Origin: Bacteroidia bacterium
GTDB lineage: Bacteria > Bacteroidota > Bacteroidia > CAILMK01 > JBBDIG01
Assembly (NCBI GenBank): GCA_040880525.1
Contig: JBBDIG010000021.1
Span: forward strand, 81,449-145,448
Reading direction: 5' to 3'
DNA: 64,000 nt
Position 1 is the stretch's first letter. Every line of letters starts with the position of its first letter. Both the position numbers and the translations under genes were made by a program. Under the pieces are notes generated by a model that worked only from the letters and a program-made list of their open reading frames with translations, searched no databases and was not told the origin of the DNA. Shown here in pieces: positions 38,196 through 47,529 of the stretch.

Positions 38196-38234
38196 TATTA
38201 TCGGACGTCCCACGCTTACAACCATATTGGCACC

Positions 38235-39467
38235 ATGAGCAAAAATCTTAAAGCAGCCATATTGCTTAATTTCAGAATTGCCGGGTTTGCCATTCCTATC
38301 ATTACAGCGCTGATTTCATCCTTCTCAGCCTCTGCGCAAAACCCCAGATTTGTTCTCCCGATTGAGGGAGCGTATATGAAGGACTATGTGATTGTAAATT
38401 ATGTGGATTGGGACACGTTGGGCATAAAGGATTACCAATGCGGCAGCAAAACTTATGACGGCCATCAGGGTACGGATTTCACTTTGCGAAGCTTTAAGCA
38501 AATGGACTCCGGAGTGTTTGTGGTGGCTGTGGATACGGGCGAAGTGTTCTTTGTAATAGATTCTCTCTTTGACCGGAACAAGGTTACCAATGCTGGTGGT
38601 TTGGGCAATTATATCGGGATTAGCCATAGCGGCAAATTGCAGACTTATTACGCGCACCTGAAAAGAGGATCTGCGTTGGTGGAGTTGGACGATTTTGTGT
38701 TACCGGGCCAGCGGATAGGCCAGGTAGCAAGCTCAGGAAATTCTACTGATCCTCACCTCCACTTCGAGTTATACTATGATTCTCTGGTGCTGATTGATCC
38801 TTTTGCCGGGCCGTGCGGCAATCCTGGCACCTATTGGTTCAATCCCCTTGCCTACGTTGACAGCTTTGGAATTATAGATTATGGTGTGCTCAATTTTCTG
38901 CCCACGCTTGATACCCTGAGAGAAAGACCGCCACAACCGCCAATAATTTCTTTGCATGATGATACCATTGCATTTTGGATTCACCAATATGGCATCCGCG
39001 CTGGCGATACGTCCCGGATAGAATGGTTCGACCCAAAAGGGAATTCATGGTTTGATTTCTCTACGCCCGCTGCGCAGGATTGGTGGTACTACTACTGGTG
39101 GTCATACATCACTCGTCCGCCCGATAGCCTCTCCGGTACTTGGCGCGTAGTGTATTCCCTAAATAATCAGGAGAAAGCATCCATGAACTTTGAGATAGAA
39201 GCGCCTGCTTCCATTGGCAAGAATGCGACACCTTCCGCCATTAACCTGGTCTTTTTAAAAAATCACCTGCACATCAGGTCGGATAAGAATATGAAAAGGA
39301 TAAACATGAGCTTACACAATGTAAATGGACAAACCGTATTCAAAGATTCTTTCTATGCTGATGCTATGGAGATTTCTGTCCCTTTACCCCTTCTTTCCTC
39401 GGGCATTTACATTGTTGATATAGTGACGGATTCAGGCGCTTTGCAACAGAAATTTCTGATAGATTGA
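38235..39467 (+). CDS. M23 metallopeptidase with T9SS-type C-terminus
   Basis: 410 residues: signal peptide (about 1-35), LytM/M23 domain (about 45-200), linker region, and a C-terminal sorting-like domain (about 325-410). Zinc ligands are in HQGTD (about 76-80) and HLHFE (about 176-180). The other active-site histidine is probably in YYAHLKRG. These enzymes cut peptidoglycan cross-links or serve as surface proteases. The tail (GIYIVDIVTDSGALQQKFLID) matches T9SS ends, so it may act outside the cell rather than in the periplasm. Confidence 0.88.
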   Translation: MSKNLKAAILLNFRIAGFAIPIITALISSFSASAQNPRFVLPIEGAYMKDYVIVNYVDWDTLGIKDYQCGSKTYDGHQGTDFTLRSFKQMDSGVFVVAVDTGEVFFVIDSLFDRNKVTNAGGLGNYIGISHSGKLQTYYAHLKRGSALVELDDFVLPGQRIGQVASSGNSTDPHLHFELYYDSLVLIDPFAGPCGNPGTYWFNPLAYVDSFGIIDYGVLNFLPTLDTLRERPPQPPIISLHDDTIAFWIHQYGIRAGDTSRIEWFDPKGNSWFDFSTPAAQDWWYYYWWSYITRPPDSLSGTWRVVYSLNNQEKASMNFEIEAPASIGKNATPSAINLVFLKNHLHIRSDKNMKRINMSLHNVNGQTVFKDSFYADAMEISVPLPLLSSGIYIVDIVTDSGALQQKFLID

Positions 39468-39478
39468 TCTGAAAATAC

Positions 39479-39646
39479 TTAGGCGGGAGAATTTATAATC
39501 ACAAAATCCCTGAAGTTTTGCCGCGATACTCCGGCTACTTCGGCATTATAGGTTTCTCTAAAAGTTTTGGGCAGGCGGATGTTCTGCCTGGGACTCCATT
39601 TTAGCGTTTGCTCAAGACTTCCATAGATCGTAGTCTCAACTCTTTT
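39479..39646 (-). pseudogene. C-terminal coding remnant, unknown family
   Basis: On the minus strand 55 sense codons read from 39646 to a TAA at 39479, with protein-like composition (for example SPRQNIRLPKTFRETYNAEV). They are bounded upstream by a stop at 39649, and there is no start codon. It looks like the 3' end of a lost or frameshifted gene. I do not recognise the family, and chance cannot be excluded for this length. Confidence 0.35.
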
Positions 39647-39649
39647 TCA

Positions 39650-39755
39650 GGAATTAAATCCTCAAAAGTTATAACTATTCGGGATTATGATCCTCAAAAG
39701 TTAAAGTATGCCATCCGGCTTTGCCTGAAGAAAATTAGAAGAGGACTTAAAAGCA
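39650..39755. repeat. Short direct repeat in the decaying region
   Basis: ATCCTCAAAAGTTA occurs twice, about 30 bp apart (near 39658 and 39689, plus strand). On the minus strand both copies begin a similar codon series (LTFEDHNPE and ITFEDLIPEKE). This could be an internal duplication within a degenerate gene. No intact gene is present here. Confidence 0.3.
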
Positions 39756-39786
39756 AAAGCAAGAAACGGGGGAAGTTTCTTGCTTT
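39756..39786 (-). terminator. Hairpin terminator of the deleted lipoprotein copy
   Basis: A perfect 12-bp stem AAAGCAAGAAAC/GTTTCTTGCTTT with loop GGGGGAA, placed directly 3' of the truncated lipoprotein copy on the minus strand. Its loop matches the GGGGAA loop of the hairpin after copy B. Confidence 0.7.
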
Positions 39787-39794
39787 GCTTCAAT

Positions 39795-39933
39795 TCAATA
39801 TTCAATGGTTACTTCAGTAACTTCAGGATCACCCTTTACAGAAAAGGAAGCTCTATGCTCAATTTTCCGGAATTCTTGACCAACAGGATCATATTGAAAT
39901 TCATTATAACCTCTTCCCCATCCAAATTTTCAT
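39795..39933 (-). pseudogene. Internally deleted third copy of the tandem lipoprotein
   Basis: On the minus strand an open stretch ends in KGDPEVTEVTIEY, parallel to EGDPIVNEVTIEY and DRDPIVNEVTIEY of the two intact copies downstream. WGRGYNEFQYDP parallels YGRGFKEFYYDD. Upstream of residue K the frame meets a stop, immediately next to an ATGAAAA and CAGAAAAATT context like that at the start of copy A. So the copy seems to have lost about 180 internal codons, joining start region and 3' end out of frame. It has no intact start in frame. Confidence 0.75.
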
Positions 39934-39945
39934 TCAGAAAAATTA

Positions 39946-39988
39946 AAAAGCAAAGCAAGAAACTCAATAAGCCTCTTGCTTTGCTTTT
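39946..39988 (-). terminator. Hairpin terminator of lipoprotein copy A
   Basis: A perfect 15-bp stem AAAAGCAAAGCAAGA/TCTTGCTTTGCTTTT with a 13-nt loop. It begins just 3' of the copy A stop on the minus strand and is followed there by a T-rich tract. Confidence 0.8.
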
Positions 39989-39990
39989 AT

Positions 39991-40674
39991 TCAATATTCA
40001 ATGGTTACTTCATTGACGATAGGGTCACCTTCTACTTGAGCATTAACCTGCTTAGATCTTCTCAATTGGTTATATAAGTCATCATAATAGAATTCCTTAA
40101 AACCACGGCCATAATGCAATGTTTTTTGAGGGGGAGGGAACCGCATTTCTCCCCATAGGCCTTCAAATTCCGTAAGGATAGTGTCTACCTCTAGCACTAT
40201 ATCAAATCCTTTTTCTACGCCATACCCAAAAAATAAAGTATCCCCATTCAACGGCTTTAGAGGCTTCAAATAAATCCTTAAGGTTCCCCAGAAAGGACCC
40301 CGAGTGTAAAACGTATCCTTCACATCCTGATTTACGGGTATCTCTCTTACTTTGAAATAACCAGGGCCATCTGACCAAAATTCAATGGTGGCCTCCCTGC
40401 CGTCAACTTTGGTCTGTTCGTAGGTGAAGGAAAAGTTTCCATGCAGGTCAGGCGTGAAAAAGCCTAGTGATTCACTCCTTTTCCCAAACGTGCGGCTCGC
40501 ACCAGGGTCAAGCGCCACCACCTCCCACTGTAGTTTAGGCAAAGGCACAGGTTGGTCCGGGGCTTTCAGGATGGTGCCGCTGATGGTGTATTCTGGCGGC
40601 TCTACTTTTTTGCAACTGCTCATCAATAGCAGCGCGGCAAAAAGGGCGATCTTGACGGTTAGTAGCTTTTTCAT
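39991..40674 (-). CDS. Tandem-duplicated lipoprotein, copy A
   Basis: 227 residues. Lipobox LLMSSCKK (Cys about 21). The first 35 or so body residues (VEPPEYTISGTILKAPDQPV) resemble the start of a carboxypeptidase-regulatory-like or transthyretin-like beta sandwich. The rest alternates beta-rich segments such as GPGYFKVREIPVN and LRIYLKPLKPL. It is closely similar to copy B over the full length, with most change in the last third. Function unknown; probably an outer-membrane-anchored periplasmic or surface protein. It has its own terminator. Confidence 0.8.
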   Translation of the reverse strand: MKKLLTVKIALFAALLLMSSCKKVEPPEYTISGTILKAPDQPVPLPKLQWEVVALDPGASRTFGKRSESLGFFTPDLHGNFSFTYEQTKVDGREATIEFWSDGPGYFKVREIPVNQDVKDTFYTRGPFWGTLRIYLKPLKPLNGDTLFFGYGVEKGFDIVLEVDTILTEFEGLWGEMRFPPPQKTLHYGRGFKEFYYDDLYNQLRRSKQVNAQVEGDPIVNEVTIEY

Positions 40675-40691
40675 GCAGAAAAATTAGAAAT

Positions 40692-40727
40692 GCAAAAGGA
40701 AGAAACGGGGAAGTTCCTTCCTTTTGC
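40692..40727 (-). terminator. Hairpin terminator of lipoprotein copy B
   Basis: An 11-bp stem GCAAAAGGAAG/CTTCCTTTTGC, extended by three more pairs after one mismatch, with a GGGGAA loop. It sits directly 3' of the copy B stop on the minus strand and before the copy A start. Confidence 0.7.
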
Positions 40728-40733
40728 TAAAAC

Positions 40734-41417
40734 TTAATATTCAATGGTTACTTCATTGACAATGGGGTCACGGTCACCATCTATATATGGTGAAATATGG
40801 TTAGACCATTTGACATTATGCTCAATAGGATCAAAATAAAACTCTGAGAATCCCCTACCATAATGGATGGCAGTGTAAGGAGTAGGAAAACGCATCTCTC
40901 TCCAAAAGCCATTGATCTCGCTGAAAATAGTGTCCATTTCCATATATAGTCTGCCGCTGACCAGTTCTGGAAAACCTATTAATAACGTATCATCAGCCAA
41001 CGGCTTTAGAGGTTTCAAATAAATCCTTAATGTTCCCCACGATGGCCCGCGGGTGTAAAACGTATCATTCACCTCCTGATTCACAGGTATCTCTCTTACT
41101 TTAAAATAACCAGGGCCATCTGAATACATTTCGATGGAGGCAGTAGAACGGTCAATATCGGTCTGCTTATAGGTAAATGAGAAGTTGCCCTGTTGGTCAG
41201 GGGTAAAGAATCCCAGGCTTTCAATCTTCCCGGCCATCCCTTGTTCGGGGTCCAGCACCACCACCTCCCACTGTAGTTTAGGAACAGGTACAGGTTGGTC
41301 CGGGGCTTTCAGGATGGTGCCGCTGATGGTGTATTCTGGCGGCTCTACCTTTTTGCAACTGCTCAACATAAGCAGCGCGACAAAAAGAGTTATCGTAAAG
41401 GTCAGTAGCTTTTTCAT
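40734..41417 (-). CDS. Tandem-duplicated lipoprotein, copy B
   Basis: 227 residues, same family and same length as copy A. The signal peptide and lipobox (LLMLSSCKK) and the first 40 body residues are almost identical to copy A. The region around residues 150-215 has diverged, suggesting relaxed or diversifying change there. Unusually for this window, a strong Shine-Dalgarno (AGGAGG, minus strand at 41428-41423) lies 5 bp ahead of the ATG, inside the 3' end of an upstream T9SS tail remnant. Confidence 0.8.
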   Translation of the reverse strand: MKKLLTFTITLFVALLMLSSCKKVEPPEYTISGTILKAPDQPVPVPKLQWEVVVLDPEQGMAGKIESLGFFTPDQQGNFSFTYKQTDIDRSTASIEMYSDGPGYFKVREIPVNQEVNDTFYTRGPSWGTLRIYLKPLKPLADDTLLIGFPELVSGRLYMEMDTIFSEINGFWREMRFPTPYTAIHYGRGFSEFYFDPIEHNVKWSNHISPYIDGDRDPIVNEVTIEY

Positions 41418-41419
41418 AT

Positions 41420-41641
41420 TTACCTCCTGTTATAAATGATCTTTTGATAAAATGATGCTTCATCCGTTTGCACACTCACGAGGTAGATGCCTCCCGGCAC
41501 CCCGAGGTTGCTAAGGTCTACCTGGTATTCCTGCATATCGTTAATGTCGGCCTTCATTATTAAGCTGCCCGAAAGGTAAAATACTTTTGGCATATTTTTC
41601 CAAAAAGATGTAAAGCCCTTTTCACGAAGCAAGAACCACAA
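41420..41641 (-). pseudogene. Orphan T9SS sorting-domain remnant
   Basis: The frame ends with a good half of a T9SS tail: KVFYLSGSLIMKADINDMQE, then VDLSNLGVPGGIYLVSVQTD and QKIIYNRR. The first 20 residues look non-coding, and no signal peptide or cargo domain is present. A terminator stands just upstream. It is most likely the 3' remnant of a deleted T9SS cargo gene. Its stop is 2 bp before the copy B start, so the remnant now supplies the leader and Shine-Dalgarno of copy B. Confidence 0.6.
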
Positions 41642-41674
41642 CCTCGTGCAGAAAAATTCATCGCGCTATAAAAT

Positions 41675-41717
41675 AGAAAAGGGGTACTGCCTCATAAGTA
41701 TGCAGTACCCCTTTTTC
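41675..41717. terminator. Strong bidirectional terminator
   Basis: AGAAAAGGGGTACTGC and GCAGTACCCCTTTTTCT form a stem of about 14 bp around an 11-nt loop, with A and T runs on the two flanks. It lies 3' of the minus-strand secreted protein gene that ends at 41736. Confidence 0.85.
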
Positions 41718-41735
41718 TCCCGGTTCAATATTCCT

Positions 41736-42434
41736 TTACTTTTTTACCTTCCGTATCTTTTGATAAGCATTTGAATTGTTCGTTTCCAATACCAGGTTGT
41801 ACTTTCCTTCTTCAAGTGATGACAGTTCGGGAGAACTAAAGCGGTTCCTTCCTTCGTCCGCCAACTCGTGCCGAACGAAAACAAGCTGTCCGGCTTCATT
41901 ATAAAGTCTGATCTCAATATTCTGTTCTTCCTCACTTTTATAACTGATGTTAAATTTATCCTTGAAGGGAACAGGATGCACCCGGATACTCCGTTTCTTT
42001 TTCTTACCCTTCTCCACCTTCAGGATTTGGCTGTATTGCGAAGCATCATTATGCAACACCATTTTCAGCCGGTAATATTCTACGTCTGATTGTAGCCCGT
42101 ACAAGTAGTACTTATATGATACCGGTTCATCGCTCGATCCTTTGGCGTGTACCAGATCTACCGAATCGAAAACGATCCCATCCTCAGAGCGTTGAAGCTC
42201 AAAATAATTCGTGCTGTTTTCAAACTCCGTCAGCCAGTTCAGCAGCAGCCGGTCATTTTTCATGGTAATGCTGAAGTTCTGCAATTTCAGTGGTTCCGGT
42301 TTAGCTCCGCATTCGCCTAAATCTTTTTCCGGGGCAGTTTTTCCGGAAGGCAGCGTAGCAGATGCAGGAGCTGCATGAGCGAGAGAAGCCGCAAAAATCA
42401 AGACCATCGTAAAAATAGTGTTGGAAAATCTCAT
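41736..42434 (-). CDS. Secreted protein with T9SS sorting domain
   Basis: 232 residues: signal peptide (about 1-22, ending AHAA), a short low-complexity segment, then a fibronectin-like beta sandwich (about 48-140). The latter contains the phrase LNWLTEFENSTNYFELQRSE, which is common in Bacteroidota T9SS cargo ahead of the tail. The sorting domain starts SIRVHPVPFKDKFNISYKSE (about 149) and ends YQKIRKVKK. There is no other recognisable catalytic domain, so this may be a stub cargo or a small surface protein. Confidence 0.8.
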   Translation of the reverse strand: MRFSNTIFTMVLIFAASLAHAAPASATLPSGKTAPEKDLGECGAKPEPLKLQNFSITMKNDRLLLNWLTEFENSTNYFELQRSEDGIVFDSVDLVHAKGSSDEPVSYKYYLYGLQSDVEYYRLKMVLHNDASQYSQILKVEKGKKKKRSIRVHPVPFKDKFNISYKSEEEQNIEIRLYNEAGQLVFVRHELADEGRNRFSSPELSSLEEGKYNLVLETNNSNAYQKIRKVKK

Positions 42435-42658
42435 AATAGCTTTAAAAGTATTTTATTCTTAATTAAACGATTTAATCATGGCACAAACTTCCTGGTATTG
42501 CAATACATATTTAATCAAATCACCATTGGACACCAACACATGCAAGATTTTCACGCAATACTATCATTTCCTCATAATATATCTTAAAATAGTATTTTGC
42601 CTGATGAAAAGATTTGATATCTGAATTAATTTTACACCCTGATCAAACTCCTGGATAA

Positions 42659-44770
<2,112 letters not shown>

Positions 44771-44796
44771 TCTGACGGATTGGATTTGCCCGAAAC

Positions 44797-44834
44797 AGAA
44801 AACCCGCTGATGTAATCACCAGCGGGTTTTTCTT
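44797..44834 (+). terminator. Rho-independent terminator after ligA
   Basis: AAAACCCGCTG/CAGCGGGTTTT with a 10-nt loop and further T residues. It ends 6 bp from the 3' end of the convergent tRNA gene. Confidence 0.85.
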
Positions 44835-44839
44835 GTGTG

Positions 44840-44924
44840 CGGAGGAAGAGGGATTCGAACCCCCGGTACCTTGCGGTACAATGGTTTTCAAGACCACCGC
44901 ATTCGACCGCTCTGCCATTCCTCC
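44840..44924 (-). tRNA. tRNA-Ser (anticodon UGA)
   Basis: On the minus strand GGAGGAA pairs with TTCCTCC to give the acceptor stem, followed by discriminator G. The anticodon loop CTTGAAA carries TGA. The variable arm is long (TTGTACCGCAAGGTACC), as class II serine tRNAs require. The T arm has TTCGAAT. CCA is not encoded. Length 85. Confidence 0.95.
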
Positions 44925-45114
44925 GGTGCAAAGGTAAGGCGCTGTACGGCACTTTGCAAAGGTGAAAATGACCTGGTCAGGTCGATTATCTAATAACCCC
45001 GAATGCTTCAGGGGACAGGATGTGCATCTATTATCGCCATCGATTCCACATTACTGTAAGGCTATGAATTTCAGCCAGAGCCAATATTTTATGCAGATAA
45101 AACTATGAAGCTTT

Positions 45115-46038
45115 CTACTTGGCAAGTTTTTCATACTTACGGGAAATAAGAATTATGTCATTGATCTCATAGCCAATTACGAGGACAGCAGCATTGATAT
45201 AAAGCAGCACCATCACCACAATGAGCGCTCCCAGTGAACCGAAGAGTTTGTTGTATTGCGAGAAATTATCAACATAAAGCCCGAAGCCTACTGAACAGAG
45301 CATAATAATGACCGAGGCGAAGAATGCGCCCGGCATAAAAATTTTCCATCGCTTCATCCGAGGTGTACCGTAATAATACAGCAGCGTGGTTCCTGTTAAA
45401 ATAATTGCAAAAAACACCATCCACTTCAGTACAAGCAATAGAAATGAAAATGCATAATCCATCATGTAATCTTCGAGCAGCAGGTATTTTACGAGCGCTT
45501 CTGTACCCGTTAAAATGGCAATACCCAAAATAAGCAGGAAAGGAAGAATGAAGGAAAAGCCGAGGGCAAGAAGCCGTTTCTTCCAAAATGGACGGGGATC
45601 GTTTTTGTCAAAAGCCTCAAGCAAAGAGTGGAAACCATTCTGCGAATAGTAGAGTGCCAGTATAATTACGAAGGAAAGCAGGCCCACCCGCTGCGTTTTA
45701 AGAATATCCACAAGCGTATCCCTGATGGTTTCATAGGCACTTTCCGGTAGAAACTCGCTGAGAAAAATCAGCAACTCTCCTGACATATTATCAATAGGAA
45801 CATAGGGCAACAACGTAAACAGGAAAATAAGGCCGGGAACAATAGCAAGGAAGAAGTTAAACGCGATGGACGAAGCGCGCATATTCAAGGATTCATTTCC
45901 GAGCCGGATGCGGAAAAAGCGGACAAAATAATAGATGGAAATTCCTGCAAAGCCCGGCAGCACAGTATTCTTGGACCACTCTATTACCCTGCGGTAATAA
46001 ATATTTCTGTCCATTATATTCTGGTGCAGGTTGCTCAT
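45115..46038 (-). CDS. YihY/virulence factor BrkB family membrane protein
   Basis: 307 residues with about six hydrophobic segments. Family marks are the N-terminal region NMRASSIAFNFFLAIVPGLI (about 52-71) and the repeated amphipathic segments, with FGSLGALIVVMVLLYINAAV near 265-284. The family (once thought to be RNase BN) comprises inner-membrane proteins of uncertain role, proposed to be transporters. It is the last gene of the minus-strand operon that starts with the cytochrome, and begins 5 bp after the thioesterase stop. Confidence 0.88.
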   Translation of the reverse strand: MSNLHQNIMDRNIYYRRVIEWSKNTVLPGFAGISIYYFVRFFRIRLGNESLNMRASSIAFNFFLAIVPGLIFLFTLLPYVPIDNMSGELLIFLSEFLPESAYETIRDTLVDILKTQRVGLLSFVIILALYYSQNGFHSLLEAFDKNDPRPFWKKRLLALGFSFILPFLLILGIAILTGTEALVKYLLLEDYMMDYAFSFLLLVLKWMVFFAIILTGTTLLYYYGTPRMKRWKIFMPGAFFASVIIMLCSVGFGLYVDNFSQYNKLFGSLGALIVVMVLLYINAAVLVIGYEINDIILISRKYEKLAK

Positions 46039-46043
46039 CCGGT

Positions 46044-46451
46044 TCAGGTAAAATATGGGTCAAAAAGTTTCTTCACATGTACAGGTGGCAGCACGGGCCT
46101 TTTTGTGCCGGCATCAATAAAAACCAGTGTGGTTTCCCCCAGGTTAATCAGTTCATCATCCTGCCTGAAGATTTCATATTTAAAAACGATACGCAACCCA
46201 GGCATTTCCGGGATAGTGGTGCGTACCCGGAGAAGTTCATCATAATAGGCAGGTTTTAAAAAGCGGCTTTGAAGATCGCGCACCGGCAAAAGAATCCCCT
46301 GATCCTCCAGTTCTTTGTAGGACAGGCCGAGGCTGCGCATGGCCTCCACACGGCCCACTTCATAAAATGTAGCATAGTTGCCGTAATAGAGGTATCCCAT
46401 GCGGTCGGTTTCGCTATACCGCACCCGCAACTGAGTATCAAAAGAGTACAA
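46044..46451 (-). CDS. Acyl-CoA thioesterase (YbgC/4-hydroxybenzoyl-CoA type)
   Basis: A single hot-dog domain of 135 residues. The family motif is RYSETDRMGYLYYGNYATFYEVGR (about 10-33), with catalytic Asp at about 16. It hydrolyses acyl-CoA thioesters; the substrate is not predictable. The frame begins at TTG 46451 and lies 2 bp after mltG, so it is almost certainly co-transcribed. Some relatives act with the Tol-Pal envelope system, but no tol genes are here. Confidence 0.88.
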   Translation of the reverse strand: MYSFDTQLRVRYSETDRMGYLYYGNYATFYEVGRVEAMRSLGLSYKELEDQGILLPVRDLQSRFLKPAYYDELLRVRTTIPEMPGLRIVFKYEIFRQDDELINLGETTLVFIDAGTKRPVLPPVHVKKLFDPYFT

Positions 46452-46453
46452 GG

Positions 46454-47512
46454 CTATTCTATATTATTTTCGTCTAAAGCAGCGTGGTAAAGGTCAGCAT
46501 TTGCTGCGTGCTGCTCGTAGGTAACTGCGAAATTATGATAGCCTGAAAAATCTGCGCGGGCGCAAAAAAACAGATAATTATGCTCCTCCCGGTTCAAAAC
46601 CGCGTTAATAGCAGGCTGGCTGGGAATGCTGATGGGGCCAGGTGGCAGGCCCTTATGCATATACGTATTATAAGGTGATTCAATCTTAAAATTCCGGTAG
46701 TAAATTCTTTTCGCATCATGATAACGTAACAGGTACTTCAGCGTAGGATCGGCCTGCAGCTTCATTCCTTTCTCCAGGCGATTACAATAAACCCCGGCAA
46801 TGCAGGCCAATTCATCCTGGCGGTAGCTTTCTTCCTGTACAATAGAAGCGAGTACGGTAACTTCAAATGGCGTCATATCCAGTTTACCGGCCTGCTCCAG
46901 CCGCTCAGGAGTCCAGAATTCCCGGTAGCGGCCATAGAAATACCGGAAAACTTTCCTGGCATCGCTGTTCCAGTAAAGTTCATGTTTTCCACCCAAAAAA
47001 ATACTCATCACACTTTCCGGTGTAAGTCCATAATCAGCCAGGAATTCCTCATCATCCAGAAGCGCCAGCAGTTCAGTTGAATCGGCCTCTAGCTTTTCAG
47101 CAAAGAACTTCGCCAGATCTGTCTTATCAAGCATTCCATACATGCGCAGTTTCACGGGTTCCTGCATTCCTGAACGCAGCAATTCCACAAGCTCTTCTTC
47201 ACTGATGCCTTTGCTTATTTTATACCGGCCCGGGAATACATTTGATCTGTATCCAATATCCTCCGCAAGCCATTTAAAAGTGTTGGTATCCGTGATCATG
47301 CCTTCGGTGCGCAGCATTCTCACCACCGACTTGAAATCGGAACCGGTGGGTATATTCAGGTAGCGATAGCCATACTGCGAGCTTTGAACAATAGAAGGCC
47401 GGTAAACCTCCCAATAGCTGTAATTTACGAACCAGTACAGGCCAAAGCATACACCCAGGAAAAGCCCTAAAGCACCAAACCACAACCAGAATTTTCGATT
47501 GCTCTGATCCAT
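46454..47512 (-). CDS. mltG: Endolytic murein transglycosylase MltG
   Basis: 352 residues: transmembrane anchor (about 8-28), a LysM-like region, then the YceG catalytic domain. The conserved catalytic glutamate is in ASIVQEESYR (about 215-224). The second signature YNTYMHKGLPPGPISIPS (about 284-301) is clear. It cleaves nascent glycan strands at the inner membrane and sets their length. It starts with ATG, 17 bp after the cytochrome gene, and is followed closely by the thioesterase. Confidence 0.95.
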   Translation of the reverse strand: MDQSNRKFWLWFGALGLFLGVCFGLYWFVNYSYWEVYRPSIVQSSQYGYRYLNIPTGSDFKSVVRMLRTEGMITDTNTFKWLAEDIGYRSNVFPGRYKISKGISEEELVELLRSGMQEPVKLRMYGMLDKTDLAKFFAEKLEADSTELLALLDDEEFLADYGLTPESVMSIFLGGKHELYWNSDARKVFRYFYGRYREFWTPERLEQAGKLDMTPFEVTVLASIVQEESYRQDELACIAGVYCNRLEKGMKLQADPTLKYLLRYHDAKRIYYRNFKIESPYNTYMHKGLPPGPISIPSQPAINAVLNREEHNYLFFCARADFSGYHNFAVTYEQHAANADLYHAALDENNIE

Positions 47513-47529
47513 AATTTCAGGAAGTTATT

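Noticed and set aside
39608..39820. Plus-strand 70-codon frame in the decaying lipoprotein region
   Set aside because: Its C-terminal part (residues LLQFNIQWLLQ) is the reverse strand of a lipoprotein copy 3' end and terminator; another plus frame at 39780-40016 shows the same ending for the same reason.
44840..44924. tRNA-Ser as an integration site for a mobile element
   Set aside because: No integrase, direct repeat of the tRNA 3' end or foreign gene block lies on either side.
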